Below are positions 12,390 through 22,257 of a stretch of DNA of 64,000 bases, piece after piece. The notes below the pieces were generated by a model. That model was given only the letters and a program-made list of their open reading frames with translations. It was not told where the DNA came from and did not search any database. This DNA comes from Clarkia xantiana subsp. parviflora. Taxonomy: Eukaryota; Streptophyta; Magnoliopsida; Myrtales; Onagraceae. A program made the translations under genes and the position numbers. The stretch's first letter is position 1. The number at the start of each line of letters is the position of its first letter. The stretch spans positions 16,502,747-16,566,746 of the forward strand of contig JAPTYO010000011.1 in NCBI GenBank assembly GCA_036873135.1, read 5' to 3'.

Positions 12390-13018
12390 TTTTAGACTTC
12401 TTTTTTGCTTGGGGTTGCCAAGAAATTCCGCATAGCGACGAATCTTTCATCGAATGCCTCGGGCTCCTTCGGAAAATTTCCTTATTTCTCATCTGTTTCG
12501 AATAGGTCTATCGTCGTTTTAATCGATTTGATCAAACGCGCGAGGCCTTTTTCGTTAACAAACCATGAAAGAGGAAACATTTTCATTACCTTCCGAGCCC
12601 GTGTCCACACTTCTAACTCATCAGCGGGGTCATGAATGGCTGTTATGCCGTCATCATCGCATAGAATAGTGTAGTATTCTGCTATTAAGGCTCTAGCTTC
12701 GGCTGCCTTACCCTTACCAAAGCGAAGTTACATGGCACACCAAAGATGCAATGCGCTGAGTTGTATATAATCTCCTCTAACTTCTATTGTGAGCTGTGAG
12801 ATGATCAACTATCGTGCATTATGATCCTTCCTCAACCTTTTCTTGCTGTTGCTCTCATGTGGTTCCTTGTATTCGTCCAGCCGCAGTCTCTCTGTCGTTG
12901 GATTGACTTGATCGTCAAGATCCGAAGCGATGAGAAGATCCATAACATTATCTCTCCAGTCATCATAATCCATGCCGTCCAGATTGCGTGGCTCGTAGAA
13001 CTATACCGGGTCAGCCAT
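12390..13018 (-). pseudogene. Copia-like gag pseudogene (element B)
   Basis: Reading leftward from an ATG at 13018 gives a Gag-like product opening MADPV. It has a DYDDWRDNVMDLL block typical of the start of copia-type Gag (Y-W-x-M-L pattern), then ALHLWCAM, a GKAAEARALIAEYYTIL segment and a helical C-terminal part ending FLATPSKKEV near 12390. Several in-frame stops break it, including one directly after MADPV. No CCHC zinc knuckle was seen. It follows a leader nearly identical to that of element D, yet the protein is not visibly similar to the Gags of C or D. The assignment rests on position and the N-terminal pattern. Confidence 0.55.
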
Positions 13019-13969
13019 GAAAGCTACTACATTGATGATCAAGCAAAATCAGGGAGACAATAACATTTTGAGAAAGAATTGCATACATCAAATATCTATT
13101 AAGATAGAGTCCGATAGATAGTGATTCCTCAGTCATCTAAACCAACTGACCACCAGTAAACCAATGGAAAATGGCTGTGAAAGAGTTCACACTATCGCCG
13201 TCTTCTATCCAATAGATCAGTCTGTTAAAAACGGTTTAAATCGCAAATTACCGAAGCATACCCGATCTAGGCTTTACCAAGGCCCTTTCTGTTTTCGAAA
13301 AAAATCATTCCGATGAATTCACTCATGCATAAAAAATTCTACAATCCATGCAAATTATCATATGCTAGTAACATTCATCATACATACCACATCACATACA
13401 TGCTTACGCGTCATGCGTCTAATGTTCCGAGGAACTCACGCTTGCATTTATTATTATACTTTTAAGTAAATTATCAAACGCAACTACATCCTTAACATTC
13501 TAGCATACGTGTCAAACATGTAACATCCACATCAATCATACATATTTGGCGATTGATTTTCATTTTTAAAATAATTTTAAACATTAGGGGCTGATTTTTA
13601 ATTCATGCTTATATTCAATTACGCAAGCTTCTAGACATAAATCCTAGGCATTTTCAACAATCACAGCATGTCTATTCTAGTGCGCATACCATATATTTAA
13701 CCGGGGCTCTGCCTACAACATGTAATATCCAGCTAGCTTGACTCAGTCAAGACAACAGTTCTAATCATGCATAAATATATATCGAATAATAAACAACTGC
13801 AATTCAGCCCACTAATTTAACCAGTCCCAAAAACATGTATCTCCGAGATCCATCCCATAATCGAAACAAGGCATAAATGTTAGCAACCCTATGAGTACTG
13901 TGTAGTCCATTTCGAGGTTCAAAAACATTGGATTTTAAAACTTGACCTCCCTATTTTAATTGACTTTAA

Positions 13970-14245
13970 TTCGGTTTAGCAAACATTGTTCGGTTCAGTC
14001 AATTTTAGTCCGTTTTGGTCCGATTCGGTCTGGTTCATAAAATCCTGTTCGGTCTGGTCCGATAAAAATCCGGTTCGGTTCGGTCCGTTTTTAAATTTAA
14101 AATCTGGTTCGGTTCGAACCAGTCCAAGAAAATAGGGTTCAGTTCGGTTCAACACTCAAAACCGGTTCGGTTAGATCCACTTAATTACCCCGGTCCGACC
14201 CGACCCGAATAGGTCGAACCGATTGAGAAAATCCGGTTCGGTTTT
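13970..14245. repeat. CCGGTTCGG-type degenerate repeat tract in copia leader B
   Basis: Many overlapping variants of GGTTCGGT and GGTCCG occur over about 270 bp. Equivalent tracts lie at the matching leader position in element C (17130-17455, opposite orientation) and element D (62100-62350), so it is part of the leader and not a chance expansion. Confidence 0.8.
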
Positions 14246-14811
14246 ATTTCGTCCCGGTTTAACATATTGGATCAGCCCAATAATTAAAATTTTAGAAGGT
14301 TGAGCCGAAATGTTTACTTGTGGCCCAATTAGGGTTTTAAATCCATTAAAAATTAAACTTAGCCACCAAGTAACATTAATTATATAAAAATAGTTTTCAA
14401 TATCAATATATATATATATATATATTTCGGCACTTATATAAAATATATATATATATTTATTGCTAAGATTCTATCTTTAAGATTAAATCAATCAACAATA
14501 TATATATGTAAAATCGGCACAATATATAATATATATATTTTTTATTTATTGTCAATATCTTTAATAGGGAAACAAATAACTGACAATATATTTTCTCAAT
14601 CTTTTAGGTAACTAAATCTATCAATAATATCTTAAACCCTATTTAAATATTTAGATATATTGATAGTTATATATTTCTATATATTTTAATGTGAATCTAT
14701 CCTTATGTTCCTAATTATAGATATATTGTTACCTTAATTAAAAATATGGTAAACAATATGTGGGTATGCCGAAATTTATCTCATATGTACAAGAAAATAC
14801 CCATTTCAGAA

Positions 14812-14935
14812 TTAAGTTGAACGCGAATTCTCTGACCTTTCTCTCTCTACAATTCTAATTTAAGCTTCGGAGAGGTTCATCTCACTCCACCCCCTACATG
14901 GTGTGTGATATTGCCCCTTGTGCAGGTATTCAGGA
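14812..14935 (+). repeat. Gypsy-type LTR fragment (R/U5-like)
   Basis: The block CTCTCTCTACAATTCTAAT, then GGAGAGGTTCATC-CAC, a C-rich run, GGTGTG-GA and TGCCCCTTGTGCAGGT matches the downstream half of the LTR at 56390-56530. It is a remnant of a related LTR joined to the truncated leader B. Confidence 0.65.
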
Positions 14936-15632
14936 GACGTACGCCCCTAGACACGTGCGGATCCCCAATATACCAGACAACCCAAGACACATACCCGCAT
15001 CAACACAAGGACCCGACTGCCTAGTCTAGGTCCCAACAATTACCATTCAAATTCACAGTATATCGACCATTAACAACACAATATATCCTAAACACACTTG
15101 GCGAACGATCACCTGTATGCTTATGTCATACTTATCACTTTGTTGTGTGTATGACATCGCCTAGTATCCTCCCATGCCCCTTGAGGCTTGTCAGGAAATA
15201 AAAATGGGGCAATTTTATTAATCATTGTTAAAGGCTGCGCCTACCAAGCTTAAAAATGGGGCAATTTTATTAATCCTTGTTAAGAGTGAAGAGTACGCAC
15301 AAGGACCTGACGGCCACCAGGCACGCACCTATAAAAAGGGATAAACTAGGTTGTGCCCCGGTAATCGCCATTTGACGATCAAATTAGCTCCATGATAATA
15401 TGCAGAAATCATGTATAGAAAAATGAGCATCATCTATCAAATAATTAGGAGACGATCTCTATTTATAGAGAGAGAGGTTAACTAGGGTTTAAATCATAAT
15501 GGGTTTCTTTATCGAACCATGGTTACCCAAAATTGATATTTTCCTTATTAGAGTATACCTTCTTATCCTTAGGGGACTGTCATTTTGTACCTTGTCGAGC
15601 TTAGGAGAGCATTTCAAGGCTGTACGGCCATC
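14936..15632. other. Unassigned sequence split by element C
   Basis: Contains a short tandem duplication of AAAAATGGGGCAATTTTATT at about 15201 and 15251, and a TATA-like CTATTTATAGAGAGAG near 15458, which on the minus strand would read CTCTCTATAAATAG. It continues on the far side of element C at 28497. An LTR in minus orientation is possible. No gene recognised. Confidence 0.4.
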
Positions 15633-15637
15633 GCTTG

Positions 15638-16231
15638 TGTTAGCATTTGGGGTTATGGGCCTTCATAATTGGTAGTCCATTAATTAAGGTCATTACCTAA
15701 GAAATTAGGAATGAGTCACATTAGGGTATTTGGATTAGGCCTAAATCCTATGTGACATGGGAGGTCCAAAATTGAGCCTCCCCCTAGCAATAAGTCGGCG
15801 CCGAACCACATAAGGAGGTAGGACTTTTAATCCCACATCCACTCTATAAATAGGGACCTAAGGTGGTGTTTTCTAGTGCTAATGAATCTCTCCCAAGTTG
15901 TGAGATTTAGAGAAAACCATCCTCCCTAATAAAGTCTAGGTTTGGCCGAAACACCCTACAAACTAGGAGTTGCCAAATTGCGACGAGCAATTTACTCCAA
16001 GTGGATCCATCCCGCGAGAATCGAAGGAGGCTTTTCTGTGAAGATCAAACCGCGTAGGGCTTCTCTAACAAGAACCTCTACGGGGTACCGGTCGGTGGAC
16101 CGAGAACTCCCCTCGAAGATCTTGGGCTGGAAAAAATGTTTAAGATATGTGCACTTTCTTCCGCTGCGTAACTAATTACCTTGCACGTACCTAGGGTTTC
16201 TTCTTGCATGGTTAATCACCATAATCCTACA
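15638..16231 (+). repeat. 5' LTR of copia C
   Basis: 594 bp, starting TGTTAGCATTTGG and ending ATAATCCTACA. It has a TATA box (CTATAAATAGG) near 15844. It aligns with the 3' LTR at 27332-28491 once the hAT insertion there is removed. Confidence 0.9.
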
Positions 16232-16232
16232 G

Positions 16233-16245
16233 TGGTGTCAGAGCC
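16233..16245 (+). promoter_or_regulatory. Primer-binding site (tRNA-iMet), copia C
   Basis: TGGTGTCAGAGCC lies one base after the 5' LTR. It differs at one position from TGGTATCAGAGCC, the usual plant site complementary to the 3' end of initiator tRNA-Met. Confidence 0.9.
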
Positions 16246-16773
16246 TGTGTTAGGGAGTTCGTATTTTGATAAAATTGGTGTTCTTGGTTTTCCAAAAAGA
16301 TGGCCGAACCGAATTTTTAAATTTTGTGTTCAAAGTTTTAAAACTTTCGATTTTTGGGTAACACCAATGTTGGCAGAGATTTTCGTGATGTACAAAGTAA
16401 AACTTGATGTTCATGATCTTAAAGAAAAGCAAGACTTTTATCAAATTGAAACTTTGGATTCTTGATCTAGAAATATTTGATCTTAAAATTTGACCACAAA
16501 CTCTAATTTGCATGTTAGTTTCGGTCGTACCTACTATAGGTGATCAAGGTGAAATTTTTTATTTTTAGTCCACAAGTAACCCTATAGTAAAACCGAAATT
16601 TTCAAAATATTATAGTATATGTTTCGGCCGAAATATATGTTGCCAAAATTAAGAGAATATTCACAAGATAATTGTGTATATTTACTATCAATATATCGAG
16701 TATATTTTTAGGAATATAGATAATATTAATATATATAGATTAGTTGCCTAAAGATTGAGAAAATATATATTAT

Positions 16774-16776
16774 TGA

Positions 16777-16810
<34 letters not shown>

Positions 16811-16848
16811 CTATATATATAATATTGACAATAATATATATCTAGAAG

Positions 16849-16918
<70 letters not shown>
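16774..16918. repeat. (TA)n microsatellite in two long runs
   Basis: Almost pure TA dinucleotide runs at about 16774-16810 and 16848-16918, split by a short TA-rich spacer. The open frame across this region translates only to Tyr/Ile repeats and is not a gene. Confidence 0.95.
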
Positions 16919-16920
<2 letters not shown>

Positions 16921-17129
16921 CCTATTATATATATGTATATATATTGCTGACTGATTATATATTTGTAAATATAGAATCTTGACAATAAATATATATATAT
17001 AATGTGGCCGAAATATATATATATATGTAGAAATTGGAAAATATTTATTTATTGATAATTACTTGGAGGCCAAGTTAAGTTTTTAGTGGACTTTAAACTC
17101 TACTTGGCCCACAAGTAATTATACGGCCC

Positions 17130-17455
17130 GAACCCTATGGGTTATGGACCGGTCCAATTTTAGCATATCCGGGTCGGGTCAACCAACCCGAAACACCAAA
17201 TAAACCGAACCAGACTGGTTTAGGCGGGTAAGAACCGGAGCAGGTCAAACGCCGGGTTTTCTCAATTGGTCTTACCTATTTGGGTCGGGTTGGACCGGGG
17301 CAACTAATATGGGTTGAACCGACCCGGTTTGAGTGACAAACCGAACCGAATCCTATTTTAAAACCGAACCGGTTCGGCCGAACCCTGGTTCCGTACCGGT
17401 CTGAACCGAACCGGTCTGAACCGAACGGGAAAATTTTCAAACCGAACCAATTTGA
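17130..17455. repeat. ACCGAACCGG-type degenerate repeat tract in copia leader C
   Basis: Repeated variants of ACCGAACCGG and GGGTCGG, the reverse complement of the tracts in leaders B and D because those elements point the other way. Confidence 0.8.
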
Positions 17456-18332
17456 TTAATTTAAAATAGGATGGTCAAATTTTTAAAATCCAAATGTTTT
17501 CGAACTTTAAATTACCTAAACAGTGCTCACAGGTTTAAATTATTCGCGATTTAATTAAACATGATGCCTAGTTTCGATTATGCGGATGGATCTTGTAAAT
17601 GCATGATTTTGGGACTGAATCATTTAGTGGGATGGATTTCAATTATTATTTAATTGATATTATTGCATGATTAGAACTGTCGTCTTGACTATGTCAAGCT
17701 AGCTGGATTATTCAGATTGTGGGTTGAGCCCTGGTTTTCAATTAATGAGTTGCGCACTAGGATAGACATGCTGTGATGGTTGCACTTGCCTAGGATTCAT
17801 GTCTAGAAGTACTCATGATTGGTTTATAACATGAATTGAAAATCAGCCCCAAATGTTTTTAAAACGGAAATCAGTCGCCAAATATGCATGTTTATATGGT
17901 TTGATCACGCATGATGCGTATGCATGAATGTTCAGGATGTATTAGCATGTGATAATTTACTTAGGATGTAGAATCATATATGCTAGGTATGAGTTCCTCG
18001 TAACATTAGACGCATGACGCGCATGCATGAGGTGTGTTTGGTTTCTTGTATGTGATATACCATGATAATTTACTAGGATAGTAGAATTATATGTGCAAAT
18101 CGTAGTTCCTAGAAACATTTTCAAAAAAGGGTCTTGGGAAAGCCAGGATCGGGTGTTTTAAAACCTTTTGTTCCGGTTAAAGCGACTAAACCGTTTTTAA
18201 AAAACTGACCTATTAGAAAGAAGATAACGGTAATTTGAACTCTTTCACGACCCCCCCTTCCTTCGGGCTTTACTGTTGGTCGGTTTGGTTAGATGTCTGA
18301 GGAATCATTATTTGATATCTACTATCTCATAG

Positions 18333-19256
18333 ATGTCCGATGAATGCAATTTATTTTTTCAAAAAGGTTTTGTCTTCCCTCTTATGCAAAATTGTCAATG
18401 TATTAGTAAGAACAGTTGCAATAGCAATGTGATCTCCCAACTAAATAAGGGGGTGAGATTAAATGGTAAGAACTATAAGATCTGGAATAAGCGTGCAAAT
18501 ATGGTAATTACTGAACTAAAAGGTTTGGACCACTTGACCACAAAGCATGTTAGGCCGGAAGGAGAACTCTCGGATGAACAGAAAGCATTCTATGACGAAT
18601 GGAATGCTAAAGATTTGGAAATTCGTTCCGCCTTGATGTCTATGTTTCAGAATGTCATACTTTACGAGTATGATCACACTGAGTCCGCTAAAGACCTATG
18701 AGATGGTCTCAAGACGGGGTTTGGTGTTTACACCACAACCCAAAAGTGATCGTTAAAAATCACTTTTGACTCATACAAAATGAACCCCAAGCATACAATA
18801 CAAGAGCACATTAGACAAATGTCTAACATGCTTACTGAACTCAAGGAAGCAGGAGAAATCTTTTCTGAGGAACAGAAAGTACAATTTGTCATCCGATCTT
18901 TACCAGACTCTTGAGCGAGCATGAAAATGCACCTTACCCATGCAACCCATCTCGATACTCTCGAGAAGGTGCGAGCTTATCTCGAGCTAGAAGAGGACCG
19001 ACTTAAGGATGAAAAGCCTAGAGCTGAGATGCATGTTGCATCATCCTCTCTGTCTATGCAAAAGGGTAAGCGTAAGAGGGTTAAAGACGTTCAGAAAAAG
19101 GCTAACAAATAGGGTGATCCAAACCAACAGAAAAATACCAAACCTAAGCAAAATGGTGGTAAGAACAGGCAAAGAAAGCGTGCACGACGAGAGAAAACTC
19201 GCACGTGCTTCAGGTGTGGTGTAAAAGGCCACTTGGCTGCTGCCTGTACCAGTCCT
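18333..19256 (+). pseudogene. Copia gag with CCHC zinc knuckle (element C), broken
   Basis: The N-terminal part has the copia Gag pattern LNGKNYKIWNKRANMVITEL, then a helical region typical of the UBN2/retrotran_gag family (18440-18700). After a stop and small shifts it continues with HIRQMSNMLTELKEAGEIF and VQFVIRSLPDS. Later comes a KVRAYLELEEDRLK block, a basic linker, and the nucleocapsid knuckle CFRCGVKGHLAAAC (C-x2-C-x4-H-x4-C) at about 19206-19247. In-frame stops near 18699, 18913 and 19110 end any product early. The Gag role is virus-like particle assembly and RNA packaging. No protease motif follows. Confidence 0.85.
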
Positions 19257-20111
19257 CCTAAGGTGCGTTCAGAGAAAGAATGACGAAAGTCATAAATTCT
19301 CAACATATTCTCGAAAAGTAATTCAAATTTTCTTTTGAATTACAGGACCGAGAAGAGGAATGAACGTAAAGCTGGAGTGATTACCCCATATATATAAAAG
19401 ATTAGAAGTTACGACCATCCTTACTTGCTTAGTCTTTTTTTTATATCGTTTAGTAATATATACTCTTAAGTGTTTAATCGTGTAAAACGATGAACCTTTA
19501 TTTAAGCATTTAAGTCTGATGCTTACAATGAGTATTTATGAATTATCTTACCTCAAGTTGATTCATCTTATGGTTACGTTCAATTGCATTGCTAATTTGA
19601 GTGCGATATTAAGATCTATCTTTATTGATCTTTATTTGTTAATACTCCATTGTTAAATTTTGTGATGATCAACATGTATGAAACTGATTAAAGCTGAATT
19701 TTGAAAATTGAAACGATTTATCTCGGGTTACACCAGGTAAAATAAGCGCGCGACGCGTGTATTCCTCGAGAGATGGAATACAACGATTCGAAATACAAAA
19801 TTCAGCATTAAGTGTGTCTTTGATTTAATGCTGGAAATAAATTTTCATTTTCACGAATACCTATTAAAGGGTTCTACTCATATAACATTCTCGTAGAGAA
19901 TTTTAAACGAGCGTTAGGTGAAAACCTAGATGCACGTTCCATGGTGGTAAAACCTTGTAGTATGACCGAGCAATGAAAAGGAGCGTCCGTTAAACGACGT
20001 CTCCCACTATTAGCCTCTAACGACAAGGGATTGACTATGGCATTAAAACAATATACACACTCCATTAATAAGGTCAATAACATGAACAGTAAATTCTAAC
20101 CTATAACATCC
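19257..20111 (+). other. Non-coding block replacing protease/integrase in copia C
   Basis: Where protease and integrase should be there is AT-rich, stop-filled DNA. From about 19600 it matches 8620-9100 of element A: TTATTTGTTA-TACTCCAT, CGAAACGATTTA, CGCGCG-CGTGT-CCTCGA, TCCCACTAT-AGCCT. The sharing shows that the replacement arose once and spread. It resumes after the inserted LTR element, at 22051. Confidence 0.7.
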
Positions 20112-20116
20112 CTTAC

Positions 20117-20366
20117 TATAAAACGTTATAATCGAAGAGTGGTGGGAGAGAATGTACAGAGCAATCCTTTACTAATATGAAACATTGTAATAGAATTGCT
20201 TAGTGATTACATAGAGTGGAGGCTCCTTTATATAGGAGACCTCTAGGACTAGTATGCCAAACCCTAGATACAATAGGGACTAATGTGCAAATACTAGAAC
20301 TAACATAACTTAGCATAATTAGATAGTGACCCCATATATATGATACCATATGTATGATATCCAATA
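20117..20366 (-). repeat. 3' LTR of the small TA..TA element
   Basis: 250 bp. Differs from the partner at 21796-22045 by three substitutions (near 20129, 20157 and 20337). TATA-like TTTATATAGG near 20229. Confidence 0.9.
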
Positions 20367-21782
20367 TTCCCCCACTTTTCCTTTTTCTTCCTTCTTCAAT
20401 CCGAAGTGCATCCCAATCTTAAAAACAAAGCTAAAAAGCTTCCCAATCTTCAAAATAAAGCTAAAAAGCTCCAATCTTCAACAAATGGTCCAAGGCAACA
20501 GTTCCAAAGAATCAATGACTTTGATAATTGTGACAAATAAGATCAAGGTCCACCGTGCTCTCAGAGGTGAATATCCACTTGTAGCCTTCGTGGTCTCTCA
20601 GAGGTGTGATAATCCACGTGTAGCAACAATCGGTTGGTCTTCATCATGCTCTCAGCGGAGTGATGACAGCCACCTATGGCCTTGAATCTTCAAAAAGAGT
20701 TGGACGGAGGATGAAGTTCCAATGTCTCAGTCTTACTGCGAAGCTGAGGTTCCTATGTTTCAATCTCCCAGAAGGTGAAGTTCCTATGTCTCAGGTGATG
20801 AGGTTCCAATGTTTCAACCTTCTACAATATCCAACAAGACGAAGCTCCACACTTCAGTCTTCAAAATACCAAGGTATGACAACCCGGTAATCACAAAACA
20901 GTCATTCCAATCTTCAAAATATAAGAACTGTCCTCAGAGCAACCATTATCAGCAAGTTCAACTGCAAATCAGTTGAAACCAACAATCCAAGCAAAACCCG
21001 AGCTTGGTATCAACAAATCCCATCAAAACGAGCAACACAATGCTCAATTCTTCAACAAATTCAACTGAAAGACAGTTGAAATCCCAGCAATCCAAGCTAT
21101 CCAATGCTTGAATGCATCATATCTCATCAAAACCACAGAATATCCATCCGGCAATCCATAAATCAGCAATTTCATCAAAATTCAGCACTTTTCAGCAACT
21201 TTCAGCAAAATTCAGCAACAGCAGAATTTTAACAGCAATATAACAACTGAAAATCGCAGCCAATCACAGCAACCATTCCCGCAATAGCAATAACACATCA
21301 ACAACAACCCCAATCTGAAGTTTCAGCAGCAATAGGTGCATATACAGCAGCAGAAACTAATGTAACAGTGACAATAGAAAATGGGATTGCAGCAGAATTT
21401 TGACAGAAAGATTCGAAAATCCAAATCACCTCGGAATTTGACGTATAATATATCAATGGAATCGTGAGACCGAGACGTTTCCGAAAAACTAAATTTCGCG
21501 GCCAACGGAGTAGTGGAAGGGGCGCGTGGTCCCCACGCGCCGGCGGTGACAACGGCTTGTGGCGGCGCGTGGTGGCGCGTCCGGCGGCTTCTGGCGGCAC
21601 CGGAAAGAGCAGAATGGTCGCCGGAGGTCTCTGGGTCGATTGGTGATGTCAATTTTGGAAGAAGAGGTCTAAATCGAATGGGTAATTTTCGGGGTTCTTG
21701 GACAGAAGCTACGGCTGCTTGGAAGAACAAGATGAAAATTTTCTGGAAAAATTAAAAACGAAATCGAAACACCACGATCGGT
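20367..21782 (-). other. Interior of the small LTR element, no coding motif
   Basis: Contains a GC-rich stretch (21464-21660) and a run of TTCAGCAA-like short repeats (21165-21240). Several open frames of 60-135 codons cross it on both strands, but none shows Gag, protease, integrase or RT signatures, and the longest reads as Cys/Ile/Phe-rich low complexity at its end. Confidence 0.65.
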
Positions 21783-21795
21783 GGCTCTGATACCA
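21783..21795 (-). promoter_or_regulatory. Primer-binding site (tRNA-iMet), small LTR element
   Basis: The reverse complement reads TGGTATCAGAGCC, a perfect plant tRNA-iMet primer site, directly adjacent to the LTR with no spacer base. Confidence 0.95.
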
Positions 21796-22045
21796 TATAA
21801 AACGTTAAAATCGAAGAGTGGTGGGAGAGAATGTAGAGAGCAATCCTTTACTAATATGAAACATTGTAATAGAATTGCTTAGTGATTACATAGAGTGGAG
21901 GCTCCTTTATATAGGAGACCTCTAGGACTAGTATGCCAAACCCTAGATACAATAGGGACTAATGTGCAAATACTAGAACTAACATAACTTAGCATAATTA
22001 GATAGTGACCCCATATGTATGATACCATATGTATGATATCCAATA
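21796..22045 (-). repeat. 5' LTR of the small TA..TA element
   Basis: 250 bp, at the primer-site side, so 5' relative to the minus-strand transcript. Followed by the CTTAC duplication at 22046-22050. Confidence 0.9.
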
Positions 22046-22257
22046 CTTACATAAGGTGAGCTATTGGATTATTTACAGTTCATGTGGTGAACCAATTAAT
22101 GAACAATCGGTTACACGACACCAAACAAGCTATTGGTAATGATTGGAATCTTACCAAAATAGTGACGTTATTGTTGCTAAGACACACATAGTACCAGATG
22201 AGCTACTGGAAAGTATCTCTAAAGCATACAGATGTGTAATAGCTTAGGGAGATTGGT

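Larger units (their letters stand above)
11909..14811 (-). mobile_element. Copia element B, inverted 5' fragment (leader and gag)
   Basis: The stretch 13046-14780 is the copia leader on the minus strand. It closely resembles 61134-62900 of element D: CAAAATCAGGGAGACAATAA, TCCTCAGTCATCTAAACCAA, TATCCAATAGATCAGTCT and the CCGGTTCGG tract follow in the same order. A gag pseudogene follows. No LTR or primer site remains, because homology stops near 14811 at an unrelated LTR piece. The part 11909-12389 has no recognised content. Confidence 0.75.
16246..18332 (+). other. Leader of copia C (untranslated, TA-rich)
   Basis: About 2.1 kb between primer site and gag. It holds long TA microsatellites, the ACCGAACCGG tract (17130-17455) and a final segment near 18100-18330 that is conserved in A, B and D (AGCCAGGATCGGGT, ACTGACCTATTAGA, TGGTCGGTTTGGTTAGATG). 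The conserved last 250 bases are a candidate packaging or translation-control region. Confidence 0.75.
20117..22045 (-). mobile_element. Small non-autonomous LTR retrotransposon with TA..TA ends, complete
   Basis: Two 250-bp direct repeats (20117-20366 and 21796-22045) differ at only three positions. CTTAC flanks both sides (20112-20116 and 22046-22050). A tRNA-iMet primer site on the minus strand directly abuts the right repeat, and a purine-rich tract (minus strand AAAAGTGGGGGA) abuts the left one. The LTRs begin and end with TA on either strand instead of TG..CA. The 1.43-kb interior shows no Gag or Pol motif, so it must use enzymes of other elements. The low LTR divergence suggests it is the youngest datable insertion here. 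Confidence 0.9.

Noticed and set aside
16755..16982. Open frame of 75 codons rich in Tyr and Ile
   Set aside because: It is a translation of a TA microsatellite, not a gene.
21298..21730. 100- to 135-codon minus-strand frames in the small LTR element as a gag
   Set aside because: No Gag pattern; the GC-rich part keeps several frames open on both strands.
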